NCBI GenBank assembly: GCA_009885605.1
Contig: VFKK01000064.1
Coordinates: forward strand, 1 to 48,569
DNA from: Cyclobacteriaceae bacterium
GTDB taxonomy: Bacteria > Bacteroidota > Bacteroidia > Cytophagales > Cyclobacteriaceae
Length of the DNA stretch: 48,569 bases
Direction of reading: 5' to 3'
Positions 7,032 through 16,235 of the stretch are shown here, one piece after another; the first letter of the stretch is position 1, and each line of letters begins with the position of its first letter. The notes beneath the pieces are model-generated. The model was not told the DNA's origin, did no database searches, and worked only from the letters and a program-made list of their open reading frames with translations. The position numbers and the translations under genes are program-made.

Positions 7032-9857
7032 TTAATGTGCTTCCAGCCAATCGTTACCGACTCCAACTTCCACTTCAAGCGGTACGGCTAATTTGATGGC
7101 ATTGGTCATGAGTCCGGGAATGTTTGCTTTCAGGATTTCCACTTCATCCTTGTGCGCATCGAAGACCAATTCATCATGTACCTGGAGGATCATTTTGGAC
7201 TTGAGGTTTTCCTTTTTCATCCAGTCGTGCACATGAATCATGGCAACTTTGATCAGATCGGCTGCGGATCCCTGAAGCGGCGCGTTGATTGCATTTCGCT
7301 CTGCGAAACCTCTCATGGTCTGATTTCGACTGTTGATATCACGCAGGTAGCGGCGACGTCCAAGGATCGTCTCGACAAATTCGTTTTTGCGTGCTTTTTC
7401 GATTGCTCCGTCCATGTATTGTTTCACTGCCGGAAACTCTTGAAAATAGGCATCGATGATTTCTTTTGCTTCTGTCCTTGGAATCCCGAGTCTCTGCGAA
7501 AGTCCGAATGCGGAGATACCGTAAATAATCCCAAAATTGGCTGTTTTCGCCTTTCTTCTCATATCACTCGTCACCTCTTCCAATGGAAGCTTGAAGATTT
7601 TTGCTGCGGTGGTGGAGTGGATATCCCGACCTGTTTTGAAAGCCTCGAGCATGGATTCATCGCCGGAGAAGGCGGCCATTATTCGAAGTTCGATTTGGGA
7701 GTAATCGGCAGAGAGTAGCACATGATTTTCATCTCTCGGCACAAATGCCTTTCGGATTTCTCTTCCTCGAGCAGTTCGGATTGGGATATTTTGAAGGTTT
7801 GGATTGACCGATGAAAGCCGTCCAGTTGCCGCGACGAACTGATTGTAGGTGGTATGAATTCTTCCGGTTTTTGGATTGATCATGGTAGGAAGCGCATCAA
7901 CATACGTTGATTTCAGTTTTACCATTTGTCGGTAATCCAGAATTGCTTCTGCGATTGGATGCTCGATAGCAAGTTTGCTCAGGATTTCTTCGCCGGTTGC
8001 ATACTGCCCGGTTTTAGTCTTTTTTGCTTTGGGATCAAGTTTCAGCTTTTCGAAAAGTACCTCGCCCAATTGCTTTGGTGAACCCAAATTAAATCTCACT
8101 CCTGCCAGTTCGTACACATGCTTTTCAATTTCCAGACTCTCCTTTTGCAAAAGAGTGGAAAGCTCCGCCAAACTGGAGGTATCAATCCGAACGCCTTCAA
8201 ATTCCATTTCGGAAAGAACATTGATCAGCGGATTTTCGACTTCGTTGAATAGCTTCACCAGATTATTTTCTTTTAATATCGGGTCAAACTTTGCTTTAAG
8301 CTGGAGTGTGATATCGGCATCTTCCGAGGCGTAGGCGGTCACTTCGTCTTCCTCCACATCCCGCATATTTCCCTGATTTTTTCCCTTTTTCCCGATCAAT
8401 TCCGTGATGGATACAGGTTTGTAATTCAGGTATTGCTGGGCCAGCCAATCCATCGAATGCTTCCCTTCAGGCTCGATGAGGTAGTGAGCAAGCATGGTAT
8501 CGTAGAGTGTTCCTTTGATATCGATCCCGTAGTTCTTCAGGACTAAGAGATCGTATTTGATGTTTTGGCCTATTTTGACAATTCCCGGATTTTCAAAGAG
8601 AGGACGAAGGATTTCCAGGATTTCCTGAGTTTCTTTTCTGTCTTCGGGACAAGGAATGTAATAGGCTTCGCCCGTGATGTAGGCGAAAGAAATCCCAACC
8701 AAATCAGCTTGCATAGCGTCAAGTGAAGTCGTTTCGGTGTCGAAGCAGATTTCTTTTTGAAGTAAAAGATAGCTTAGCAATTCCTTGACAGCATCCTCAC
8801 CTTTTATCTTATGATAATTGTGAATATTTGAAAGAATCGTTTCATAAACGGGCTCAGGCCCTACGTTCACGGTTTCCTCCTCAAATTCGGATTCCGCAAC
8901 CGGGGCAGATGCTGCTGCAGGAGCTCCAAACAATCCCAGTTGTTCGGGTTTTTGGATCGTTGCTTTTTTGCTCGGCTCTTTAAAAATCCTGCTTGCCAAA
9001 GTTCGGAATTCAAGTTCGGAGAAAAGCGCCCGAAGCTTTTGCTCATCTATTCCGTCAATAATCAGTTCGCTGTGGACAAAGCCAATTGGAACGTCCGTTT
9101 TGATGGTAGCGAGTTCTTTGGAAAGAAGACCCTGCTGAGCAAAGTTTTCCACATTTTCCTTCTGCTTTCCTTTTAGCTTTTCTGTGTTTTGAAGGAGGCC
9201 CTCGACAGATCCAAATTCCTTTAAAAGTTTGGTAGCAGTTTTTTCGCCGATTCCCGGAATTCCGGGGATATTATCCACCGCATCACCCATCAAGCCGAGA
9301 ATGTCCCGCACCTGATCCACATGCTCGATATCCCATCGGGCACAAACCTGCTTTGGCCCCATGACCTCTACACCGTTGCCCATGAAGGCTGGCTTGTACA
9401 AGAAAATATGGTCATCGACAATTTGACCGAAATCTTTATCAGGTGTCATCATGTACACGGTGAAGTCTTCCTTTTCAGCTTTCTTTGCCAAAGTACCGAT
9501 GATATCGTCCGCTTCGAATCCATCCATTTCTAAAATTGGAATGTTAAAAGCCCTGACAATTTCTTTTACCCAAGGGATCGAAACCGTAATATCTTCTGGT
9601 TGGGAAAGCCGATTTGCTTTGTATGGTTCATATTGGATATGCCGGAAAGTTGGGGCAGAAGTGTCAAAAGCTACCCCAATATGGGTAGGTTTTTCCTTTT
9701 CTAGTACCTCAAGTAAGGTGTTGGTAAACCCCAACATGACTCCCGTGTTGAGGCCTTTAGAGTTGATACGAGGGTTCTTGCTGAAGGCAAAATGAGCCCT
9801 GTAAATCAGGGCCATGGCATCTAGTAAAAAAAGCTTATACGCTTGTTTTTGGGACAT
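7032..9857 (-). CDS. polA: DNA polymerase I
   Basis: At 941 residues this is a full-length three-domain Pol I. The 5'-3' nuclease (1-about 290) has MDGFEADD (111-118) and TPDKDFGQ (138-145). The 3'-5' proofreading domain (about 340-530) keeps its catalytic acids in FDTETTS (D373, E375) and in YASEDAD (509-515), so proofreading is probably active, unlike in Thermus Pol I. The polymerase domain has motif A SADYSQIELR (D718), motif B RRKAKTANFGIIYG (767-780) and motif C QVHDE (892-896). An Ala/Pro/Glu-rich linker lies near 300-335. It fills gaps and removes RNA primers. It is followed by radA on the same strand, 80 nt away. Its promoter was not identified. Confidence 0.98.
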   Translation of the reverse strand: MSQKQAYKLFLLDAMALIYRAHFAFSKNPRINSKGLNTGVMLGFTNTLLEVLEKEKPTHIGVAFDTSAPTFRHIQYEPYKANRLSQPEDITVSIPWVKEIVRAFNIPILEMDGFEADDIIGTLAKKAEKEDFTVYMMTPDKDFGQIVDDHIFLYKPAFMGNGVEVMGPKQVCARWDIEHVDQVRDILGLMGDAVDNIPGIPGIGEKTATKLLKEFGSVEGLLQNTEKLKGKQKENVENFAQQGLLSKELATIKTDVPIGFVHSELIIDGIDEQKLRALFSELEFRTLASRIFKEPSKKATIQKPEQLGLFGAPAAASAPVAESEFEEETVNVGPEPVYETILSNIHNYHKIKGEDAVKELLSYLLLQKEICFDTETTSLDAMQADLVGISFAYITGEAYYIPCPEDRKETQEILEILRPLFENPGIVKIGQNIKYDLLVLKNYGIDIKGTLYDTMLAHYLIEPEGKHSMDWLAQQYLNYKPVSITELIGKKGKNQGNMRDVEEDEVTAYASEDADITLQLKAKFDPILKENNLVKLFNEVENPLINVLSEMEFEGVRIDTSSLAELSTLLQKESLEIEKHVYELAGVRFNLGSPKQLGEVLFEKLKLDPKAKKTKTGQYATGEEILSKLAIEHPIAEAILDYRQMVKLKSTYVDALPTMINPKTGRIHTTYNQFVAATGRLSSVNPNLQNIPIRTARGREIRKAFVPRDENHVLLSADYSQIELRIMAAFSGDESMLEAFKTGRDIHSTTAAKIFKLPLEEVTSDMRRKAKTANFGIIYGISAFGLSQRLGIPRTEAKEIIDAYFQEFPAVKQYMDGAIEKARKNEFVETILGRRRYLRDINSRNQTMRGFAERNAINAPLQGSAADLIKVAMIHVHDWMKKENLKSKMILQVHDELVFDAHKDEVEILKANIPGLMTNAIKLAVPLEVEVGVGNDWLEAH

Positions 9858-10019
9858 TTTGGGGAATTCTTTACGAGTTCGAAAGCATTAAAACAGGACT
9901 TCTAAGTTACAATTTTTCCGGTAGGAGTTGGAGAAGTTTCAAACTCGAGTCTGATTTTGATAGAGTTTGGCGGTGATTTTGGTTATATTAATATACACAA
10001 CTTCAAAACCAATCATTCC

Positions 10020-10334
10020 ATGAAAAAGCTACTTACAATTCTGGCATTATTCCTCAGTGTTCAAATGCTAAATGCTGCTCCCATTGAAACAAAGGGAAAA
10101 AACAACGACAAAACCGAACTAACAGAAGCTCAGAAGGCTCGAGTAACTGAAATGGAAAATAGGTTGGAAGAAATTAAAGGAATGGATTTTCAGTCTATGA
10201 GTAAGGATGAGACGAAAGATGTAAGAGAGGAAATGAAAGAAATGAAAGCCGAGGCAAGAGATATCGGAAACGGTGTTTACCTTTCAGTAGGTGCACTTAT
10301 CTTAATTGTTCTCCTTTTGATTCTTCTTACCTAA
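10020..10334 (+). CDS. Small secreted or membrane protein, unknown function
   Basis: From ATG 10020 the product is 104 residues. It has a signal peptide (MKKLLTILALFLSVQMLNA), then a charged helical region rich in Lys and Glu (about residues 25-75; repeated KExK patterns suggest a coiled coil), then a hydrophobic C-terminal segment (GVYLSVGALILIVLLLILLT) that ends the protein. It would sit in the inner membrane with the helical part in the periplasm. I do not recognise the family. An upstream in-frame start at 9957 would put charged residues before the signal, so 10020 is preferred. A strong terminator follows directly, so it is a single-gene transcript. Confidence 0.65.
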   Translation: MKKLLTILALFLSVQMLNAAPIETKGKNNDKTELTEAQKARVTEMENRLEEIKGMDFQSMSKDETKDVREEMKEMKAEARDIGNGVYLSVGALILIVLLLILLT

Positions 10335-10351
10335 GACAGAAAGTTTAATTT

Positions 10352-10390
10352 AACAAGAAAGGCTCCAACTGGAGCCTTTCTTGTTTTTTA
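10352..10390 (+). terminator. Rho-independent terminator
   Basis: A perfect 15-bp stem (10352-10366 with 10371-10385), loop AACT, is followed by a T-run at 10384-10389. It ends the transcript of the small secreted protein and faces the 3' end of the convergent membrane-protein gene. Confidence 0.9.
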
Positions 10391-10423
10391 ACCATTTCAT
10401 TTTTTGAATCTCATCAATTTGGT

Positions 10424-10867
10424 TTACTTTTCCTCGGGTAGACTATCCAAATATCTTTTGACCTGAAGGCCTCTCAGAAATATAATCACCAAAGGAATCA
10501 GCCAAAGTGTTTCATTGAAAATCAAATGAAAGCCTGTTCGCTTATTCCATCCCAAGTCAGGGAGAAATCCCAATGCAAACCAGATTGTAAGAATGATTTT
10601 GCCGGTGATGCCGGCTATGATCATGTAAACCCAGCTTACGGGATAAAAAGCACTCACGAATATTACTAATCCAACCACTATTCCAAAACTGCCATAATAA
10701 GAAGCGGGTAGTCCTTCAATAGATCCGTTTCCGATTGTCAGCCAATTAAGCAGAGCTGGTCCAAACCATTTGTATAATGCAGACCAAGCAATAGTGTACA
10801 TGCCTGCGAGGAGTAGAAGACCTCTGAAATGCATTGGAAATATTGGAAATTCGGGTTTTTGATCCAT
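10424..10867 (-). CDS. Hypothetical integral membrane protein
   Basis: The 147-residue product has about four hydrophobic segments (around residues 13-33, 57-78, 80-104 and 115-133) and a charged C-terminus (LDSLPEEK). The sequence includes ALYKWFGPALLNWL and KRTGFHLIFNETLWLIPL. I do not recognise a characterised family. It is transcribed alone on the minus strand, convergent with the small secreted protein and divergent from the amidase, with 74 nt between its start and the amidase start. No function can be proposed. Confidence 0.65.
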   Translation of the reverse strand: MDQKPEFPIFPMHFRGLLLLAGMYTIAWSALYKWFGPALLNWLTIGNGSIEGLPASYYGSFGIVVGLVIFVSAFYPVSWVYMIIAGITGKIILTIWFALGFLPDLGWNKRTGFHLIFNETLWLIPLVIIFLRGLQVKRYLDSLPEEK

Positions 10868-10941
10868 GGATGGTTTGATTTTTTATTTCTTAATGAACAC
10901 CTTGGTGCTCTTCAAGTTTGAGTATACTACAAAACTATCAT

Positions 10942-12621
10942 ATGGAAAGAAAAAATAGATTTCGCTCGGGACCTTTTATTGCAATTGGAGCGATATCCTG
11001 TCTGGCTTTGGGATTCACTTTTGGAAAAAGAGCAGGCGAAATCACGCCTCCTGCCATTGATGCTGCGGGAGATTTGATCGGATTGACTTTTTCCCCTGCG
11101 GAAAAAGACAGCATGATCAGCACGCTGAAAAATCAATTGGGAAATATTGAGACCTCCAGAAAAACCACGTTGGATAATTCCGTTGCTCCGGCTTTGATTT
11201 TCAATCCGCTGCCCATGGGCTTCCAACCCGATCAGGAGCAAAAAGCATTTGATTGGGGTATGAAAGGCCAGGTTACCCTGCCTGAAAAAGAATCAGATAT
11301 CGCCTACATGCCGGTGCATGAGCTTGCGGTTTTGATCAAAAACAAGCAAATCACAAGCGAGCGCCTGACCAAAATCTACCTTGAACGTATCAAGACGTAT
11401 TCCGATACGCTTCAGTGTTTGATTACGTTGATGGAAGATTCTGCTTTGGCAAAAGCCAAACTGATGGATCAGGAATTGGCAGCAGGAAAATACAGAGGAC
11501 CACTTCATGGAATTCCTTACGGCATCAAGGACTTGCTTGCAGTCAAGGGCACCAAAACTACCTGGGGAGCTACTCCCTACAAAGATCAGGTGATCGACGA
11601 GACTGCTACTGTAGTGAATAAATTGAATGATGCAGGGGGAGTTTTGGTCGGGAAATTCACCCTCGGTGCACTTGCAATGGGCGATGTATGGTATGGAGGA
11701 GTAACTAAAAACCCCTGGAATCTCGAGCAAGGCGCAAGTGGATCTTCCGCAGGATCTGCTTCAGCTGTGAGTGCCGGCTTAGTACCTTTTGCAATCGGTA
11801 CGGAAACGCTTGGTTCGATAGTATCTCCATCTACCCGAAATGGTGTAACAGGCCTGCGACCGACATATGGTCGGGTAAGTAAGCATGGCGCAATGGCCTT
11901 AAGCTGGTCCATGGACAAAATTGGACCGATTTCCAGATCTGCTCTTGACAACGGAATCGTGCTTTCAGTCATCAACGGTGCCGATGTAATGGACGCCAGT
12001 ACAATCGCTGCAGCATTTAATTACTCTGTGAAAAATGATCCGAAGAAACTTAAAATAGGATATTTCAAGCCTTACTTCGAAGGTGACAGACCTACTCTTG
12101 CCAATGATAAAAAGGTCTTGGAAGTTCTCGAAAGTCAGGGTTTTGAACTGCATCCCCTGGAACTTAAAACTTCCGTACAAGCAGGTCCGATCGTGATGAT
12201 GCTGATGGTGGAGGGAGCAGCTGCATTTGATGAATTGACAAGATTGGGATGGGACGATCAAATGGTAGCTCAGCATCGCAACGCCTGGCCAAATCTATTT
12301 CGGGCTGCCAGATTTATTCCTGCGGTGGAATACGTGCAGCTTAGCCGTCAGAGAAGCGTCCTGATCAAGGAAATGCATGAGCTGATGAAGGAATATGATG
12401 TGATTGTGACCCCTAGCTTTGGAGGAGCACAATTGCAGATTACAAACCTAACGGGACATCCTGCGTTGTGCCTGCCAAATGGTTTTGCTGCCAATGGAAG
12501 CCCCACCTCAATTACGCTTTTGGGAAATCTTTTCGAAGAAGAAAAGCTGGTGATGCTGGGTCATATGATCCAGCAAAACACAGATTGGCAGGCGAAAAGA
12601 CCACCTATGTTTGACAAGTAA
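10942..12621 (+). CDS. Amidase-signature-family hydrolase
   Basis: From ATG 10942 the protein has 559 residues. It carries the Ser-cisSer-Lys triad of amidase-signature enzymes: Lys196 in HGIPYGIKDLL, cis-Ser269 in the block GASGSSAGSASAVSAG, and nucleophile Ser292 in TETLGSIVSPS. These enzymes hydrolyse amide bonds; GatA of the tRNA amidotransferase belongs to the same family, but the 120-residue N-terminal extension with an exported-looking hydrophobic start (FIAIGAISCLALGFTFG) argues for a secreted or membrane-tethered amidase. A TTG at 10918 is in frame; ATG 10942 puts basic residues just before the hydrophobic stretch and is preferred. The gene stands alone and ends in a bidirectional terminator. 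Confidence 0.9.
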   Translation: MERKNRFRSGPFIAIGAISCLALGFTFGKRAGEITPPAIDAAGDLIGLTFSPAEKDSMISTLKNQLGNIETSRKTTLDNSVAPALIFNPLPMGFQPDQEQKAFDWGMKGQVTLPEKESDIAYMPVHELAVLIKNKQITSERLTKIYLERIKTYSDTLQCLITLMEDSALAKAKLMDQELAAGKYRGPLHGIPYGIKDLLAVKGTKTTWGATPYKDQVIDETATVVNKLNDAGGVLVGKFTLGALAMGDVWYGGVTKNPWNLEQGASGSSAGSASAVSAGLVPFAIGTETLGSIVSPSTRNGVTGLRPTYGRVSKHGAMALSWSMDKIGPISRSALDNGIVLSVINGADVMDASTIAAAFNYSVKNDPKKLKIGYFKPYFEGDRPTLANDKKVLEVLESQGFELHPLELKTSVQAGPIVMMLMVEGAAAFDELTRLGWDDQMVAQHRNAWPNLFRAARFIPAVEYVQLSRQRSVLIKEMHELMKEYDVIVTPSFGGAQLQITNLTGHPALCLPNGFAANGSPTSITLLGNLFEEEKLVMLGHMIQQNTDWQAKRPPMFDK

Positions 12622-12650
12622 AAACTGGGACCTGAAAAAATAAGCTAAAA

Positions 12651-12680
12651 TAAAAAAATCCCCAATCGGGGATTTTTTTA
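12651..12680. terminator. Bidirectional terminator between convergent genes
   Basis: A 13-bp perfect stem (12651-12663 with 12668-12680), loop AATC, has an A-run on its left arm and a T-run on its right arm. It can therefore end transcription of the amidase (plus) and of the lipoprotein gene (minus). The TAA stop of the lipoprotein gene (12678-12680) forms the outer end of the stem. Confidence 0.88.
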
Positions 12681-13244
12681 TTTTACGGCCCCCATGATTT
12701 TCATGTTGTTGGGTTTGAGAAACCAGATTTTTTGAGTGCTCTCCACCGAGTAATGATCGAGTGTCAGGCTTTCAACATTGAAATATACCTCCCCGATCGT
12801 GGTGGAGGTATAAAACATGTTTTCTTCAACCAATTTTACCGTGATTCCGGTTGGCTTGTCATTATCGTAACGCACTGTGATTTTCTTCACTTTTCCTTTC
12901 TCTCTCGGTAAAAGTGTATGGGTGAGATAGCTGTTTTTCACTTGGGTGTCGTAAGACTGAACCAAAGAAGGCTTATTGATATCCGCCTGAAAGAAAATGT
13001 CTAATTCCTCTTTCCAGTCCTGCACTGAATAGACAACGTCCGATGTTTCTTCCTGATTTTGAACCCGGGAGATCTTCGAAACTTTTGCACCGTCTACTTT
13101 TGTGATTTCCTGTTCGATGTATCCCGCAAGGTCAAAGTAGGGAAGCTTTTCCATTTTTGCCTGAGGTGATGCTTCAGGCTTGGGGGTACAGGCGATGGCT
13201 GCCCAAAAGAGCAGCCCTGTAAATAGTATTAGTTGTATTCTCAT
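12678..13244 (-). CDS. Hypothetical lipoprotein
   Basis: The 188-residue product begins with a lipoprotein signal (MRIQLILFTGLLFWAAIAC, lipobox Cys19), followed by a Pro/Lys-rich linker. It then has a beta-strand-rich body with alternating hydrophobic residues (KVKKITVRYDNDKPTGITV, EVYFNVESLTLDHYSVEST). No family is recognised. Its start codon shares one base with the stop of gpmI (TAATG), so it is almost certainly co-translated with gpmI, although no functional link to glycolysis is apparent. The gene ends in the stem of the bidirectional terminator. Confidence 0.75.
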   Translation of the reverse strand: MRIQLILFTGLLFWAAIACTPKPEASPQAKMEKLPYFDLAGYIEQEITKVDGAKVSKISRVQNQEETSDVVYSVQDWKEELDIFFQADINKPSLVQSYDTQVKNSYLTHTLLPREKGKVKKITVRYDNDKPTGITVKLVEENMFYTSTTIGEVYFNVESLTLDHYSVESTQKIWFLKPNNMKIMGAVK

Positions 13245-14767
13245 TACTTTAAAAGAATCTCTCCGTTCATTTCAGCTGGTATTTCTACCCCCATTAAAGT
13301 GAGAATTGTGGGGGAAAGATCACCAAGTTTTCCATCTCTCACAGGAAGGAAGTCTTTTCCATCTATCATGATGAAAGGAACCAAGTTGGTTGTGTGAGCA
13401 GTATTTGGAGTTCCGTCTTCATTGATCATCATGTCGCTATTACCGTGATCGGCTATTACGATGATGGTATATCCATTTTCCAAAGCAGTGGTAACGACAC
13501 TTTCTGCACATGCATCCACAGCTTCGCAAGCTTTGACGGCCGCTTCGAATATACCTGTATGACCGACCATGTCTGCATTTGCAAAGTTGAGAACAATGAA
13601 ATCCGCGCTTTTTCTTTTCAATTCAGAATTGATCTTGGAAGCTATTTCAAAGGCACTCATTTCAGGTTTGAGATCATAGGTTGCCACTTTTGGAGAAGAA
13701 CAGAGAAGTCTGGATTCTCCCTCAAATACTCTTTCTCTTCCTCCGGAAAAGAAAAAGGTTACGTGCGGATATTTCTCGGTTTCTGCGATTCTGATTTGCT
13801 TCTTGCCGGCTCTTTCAAGCACTTCCCCGAGCGTGTTATTCAGATTGTCTTTTTCAAAAAGGACCTGAACACCCAGGAAAGTCTCGTCGTAAGTGGTAAA
13901 CGTAACGTAATCGAGGGCGAGTTTTTTCATGTTGAAATCCTCAAAATCTTTTTGAGTCAGCACCTGAGTAATCTCCCTGCCTCGGTCTGTTCGGAAGTTA
14001 AAACAGATGACCAAATCCCCTTCTTCGATGATTGCCAGTGGTCGGTTATTTGCACCGACATGGATGATAGGACGGATAAATTCATCCGTCACACTGTTTT
14101 CGTATGATTTGCGAATAGCAGTCAGGATATCTTTAGACTTTTCTCCCTCACCTTTAACCATCGCATCGTAAGCCAGCTTTACGCGTTCCCAGCGATTGTC
14201 ACGATCCATCGCATAATATCTTCCCACGACTGAGGCAATTTGTCCTGCGGAATTTTTCAAATAATCCTGCAAATCGGTCAGATAGCCTAGCCCTCCTTTT
14301 GGATCTGTGTCTCGACCATCTGTGAAAGCGTGGATAAATACATCCTGCAAGCTATGATACTTGGCCGCGTCACAAAGGCCTTTGAGGTGATTGATATGAG
14401 AGTGCACTCCGCCGTCTGAAACCAGTCCGATAAAGTGAGTTTTCTTCTTGGCGGCTTTGGTTTTTGCAAATGCTGCAGCAAGGACAGGATGGGTGTTTAG
14501 TTCTCCCTTTTCGACTGCAAGATTGATTTTAACGAGGTCCTGGAATACAATTCTTCCTGCTCCGATATTCATATGGCCGACTTCAGAATTCCCCATTTGG
14601 CCTTCCGGTAATCCAACGGCAAGTCCTGATGCTTCTAGGGTAGCGTGGGGATATTTTTTATAAAGGCTGTCTACGAATGGAGTCTTTGCCTTGTCAATTG
14701 CAGAAACTGCAGGGTTGGTGGCGATGCCCCAGCCGTCCAAAATCATTAAAAGTACTTTCTTGTCCAT
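13244..14767 (-). CDS. gpmI: 2,3-bisphosphoglycerate-independent phosphoglycerate mutase
   Basis: The 507 residues match the usual length of the metal-dependent (alkaline-phosphatase superfamily) mutase that interconverts 3- and 2-phosphoglycerate in glycolysis. Visible landmarks are the first metal ligand in LMILDGWG (D11), the catalytic serine in GQMGNSEVGHMNIGAGR (S61), the insertion-domain motif HAFTDGRDTDP, and the C-terminal metal site in ADHGNSD. Its promoter is probably the TATATTTG box only 4 nt before the ATG. A lipoprotein gene follows with a 1-nt overlap. Confidence 0.98.
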   Translation of the reverse strand: MDKKVLLMILDGWGIATNPAVSAIDKAKTPFVDSLYKKYPHATLEASGLAVGLPEGQMGNSEVGHMNIGAGRIVFQDLVKINLAVEKGELNTHPVLAAAFAKTKAAKKKTHFIGLVSDGGVHSHINHLKGLCDAAKYHSLQDVFIHAFTDGRDTDPKGGLGYLTDLQDYLKNSAGQIASVVGRYYAMDRDNRWERVKLAYDAMVKGEGEKSKDILTAIRKSYENSVTDEFIRPIIHVGANNRPLAIIEEGDLVICFNFRTDRGREITQVLTQKDFEDFNMKKLALDYVTFTTYDETFLGVQVLFEKDNLNNTLGEVLERAGKKQIRIAETEKYPHVTFFFSGGRERVFEGESRLLCSSPKVATYDLKPEMSAFEIASKINSELKRKSADFIVLNFANADMVGHTGIFEAAVKACEAVDACAESVVTTALENGYTIIVIADHGNSDMMINEDGTPNTAHTTNLVPFIMIDGKDFLPVRDGKLGDLSPTILTLMGVEIPAEMNGEILLK

Positions 14768-14771
14768 GGTG

Positions 14772-14779
14772 CAAATATA
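14772..14779 (-). promoter_or_regulatory. -7 box (TATATTTG) of gpmI, 4 nt from the start codon
   Basis: The box matches the Bacteroidota -7 consensus TAnnTTTG exactly. Four bases (CACC) separate it from the ATG at 14767, so the transcript would begin at or next to the start codon. A TTTG lies upstream but at too short a distance (13 nt) for a normal -33 element. Confidence 0.6.
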
Positions 14780-14893
14780 TTACTTTTCGATGCAAAGTAG
14801 GCGGAGAATCAATCCCTGACAAAACCTGTGAAACCGCACCTTATCAACGTATACAGCGGTTTTGTAATTTGTTTTTGGCTTAGTATTTGCCAA

Positions 14894-15298
14894 GTGAAGT
14901 TGATGTTATTATTGAAACTCACAATTTCTCTGCTGCTGATGCTAATCCTCCCATCGGGATCACCAGAAACTCCATTATCCATTGACCCTGTAATTTCAGC
15001 GATTGATAGTGGTTCAAGCAGTGATTTGGCCAGATATTTTGAGTCTAGTATTTCTTTAAATGTGGATGGACAACAGGGTGATTACTCTAAAAATCAGGCG
15101 GAACTTGTCATCAAAGATTTTTTCAGAAAGAATCCACCCATGGGATTTAATCTTGTTTTTCGAAGTGAAACCAACCCAAGCCTGAGTTCCTACATAGGTG
15201 ATTATCAGTCTGATCAGGGTATTTTCAAAGTATTGATCAAGGTTTCCCAGCAAAACTCTACCTTGAAGATCTATAGTCTGGAGTTTGTTAAAGGCTAA
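14894..15298 (+). CDS. DUF4783-like secreted protein
   Basis: A protein of about 134 residues with a hydrophobic export signal (LLLKLTISLLLMLILPSG) and a small alpha/beta domain: ISAIDSGSSSDLARYFESSI, then QAELVIKDFFRKNPPMGFNLVF, then YIGDYQSDQGIFKVLI. This pattern matches DUF4783, a family common in Bacteroidota and often found before nadC, as here (53 nt). The fold resembles the NTF2/SnoaL-like class; function is unknown. The start is uncertain. GTG 14894 is preceded at 4 nt by TAgtaTTTG, a degenerate -7 box, as at gpmI and nadC; ATG 14903 is the alternative. The region is divergent from gpmI. Confidence 0.7.
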   Translation: MKLMLLLKLTISLLLMLILPSGSPETPLSIDPVISAIDSGSSSDLARYFESSISLNVDGQQGDYSKNQAELVIKDFFRKNPPMGFNLVFRSETNPSLSSYIGDYQSDQGIFKVLIKVSQQNSTLKIYSLEFVKG

Positions 15299-15339
15299 AC
15301 GATTTCTTTAAAAACCTCCTTTTACCTCCTCTGAATCCT

Positions 15340-15347
15340 TATTTTTG
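15340..15347 (+). promoter_or_regulatory. -7 box (TATTTTTG) of nadC, 4 nt from the start codon
   Basis: An exact TAnnTTTG match is followed by CGGC and then the ATG of nadC at 15352. The arrangement predicts a leaderless or nearly leaderless nadC mRNA in addition to any read-through from the DUF4783 gene. No clear -33 TTTG element was seen. Confidence 0.6.
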
Positions 15348-15351
15348 CGGC

Positions 15352-16209
15352 ATGAGACCTGCCTACCTTACAGAAGAAGCCATAAGAAATTTTATTTCCG
15401 CTGGATTTAGCGAAGATATTGGTCCGGGTGATTATTCTTCACTGGCATCTATTCCGGAGGAAAAAACAGGAACCGCCAGGCTTCTGATAAAAGGAGATGG
15501 AATATTAGCCGGGTTAGAATTAGCAGAAAGAATTTTTAAAACTTTTGATCCAAGGCTTGAGGTGGAATTGCTTTTGGAGGATGGTGCCTGCGTAAAGGAA
15601 GGATATATTGGATTGAAAGTCTCCGGTTCGGCAGCATCGATTCTTTCCTCAGAGCGTCTTGTCCTTAATTGTATGCAGCGAATGAGCGGAATTGCTACAC
15701 TTACCCACTTTTTGACGCAAAAAATCATTCATACCAAGGCTCGCCTGATGGATACCCGCAAGACTACGCCGAATTTCCGATTGATGGAAAAATGGGCAGT
15801 GCACATCGGTGGAGGAGTCAATCATCGCTTCGCACTTTATGATATGGTGATGCTCAAGGACAATCATGTGGATTTTGCCGGAGGAATCAGACCAGCAATC
15901 GAACGGACAAAAGCCTATCTGGAGGCGAATAATTTAAACCTGAAAATAGAGGTTGAAACCCGGAATTTGAAGGAAGTGGAAGAAGTGCTCGAAGTGGGCG
16001 GGATAGATTATATTATGCTTGACAATATGGACTATGCCACCATGAGAACGGCCGTAAAGATGATTGGAGGCCGATTCTCTACTGAAGCAAGCGGAGGAAT
16101 CACCGAGGGAAATCTGGTAGAAGTAGCCGAATGCGGGGTAGATTTTATCTCAATGGGAGCCTTGACCCATTCAGTCAAAAGTATGGACATCAGTTTGAAA
16201 GCAATTTGA
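15352..16209 (+). CDS. nadC: Nicotinate-nucleotide pyrophosphorylase (carboxylating)
   Basis: The 285-residue protein is a typical quinolinate phosphoribosyltransferase, which converts quinolinate and PRPP to nicotinate mononucleotide in de novo NAD synthesis. Signature blocks are LNCMQRMSGIATLT, the active-site segment DTRKTTPNFRLMEKWAV followed by GGGVNHRFALYDMVMLKDNH, IEVETRNLKEVEE, YIMLDNM, and EASGGI followed by FISMGALTHS near the C-terminus. Length and motifs are complete. nadA and nadB are not in the window. It follows the DUF4783 gene and carries its own start-proximal -7 box. Confidence 0.97.
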   Translation: MRPAYLTEEAIRNFISAGFSEDIGPGDYSSLASIPEEKTGTARLLIKGDGILAGLELAERIFKTFDPRLEVELLLEDGACVKEGYIGLKVSGSAASILSSERLVLNCMQRMSGIATLTHFLTQKIIHTKARLMDTRKTTPNFRLMEKWAVHIGGGVNHRFALYDMVMLKDNHVDFAGGIRPAIERTKAYLEANNLNLKIEVETRNLKEVEEVLEVGGIDYIMLDNMDYATMRTAVKMIGGRFSTEASGGITEGNLVEVAECGVDFISMGALTHSVKSMDISLKAI

Positions 16210-16235
16210 TTATGAATAAGAAAGAATTCAGCGCA

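Noticed and set aside
13394..14107. A 237-codon open frame on the plus strand
   Set aside because: It lies wholly antisense to gpmI, which has complete motifs. The product is Cys/Phe/Ser-rich and resembles no protein; it is a codon-usage shadow.
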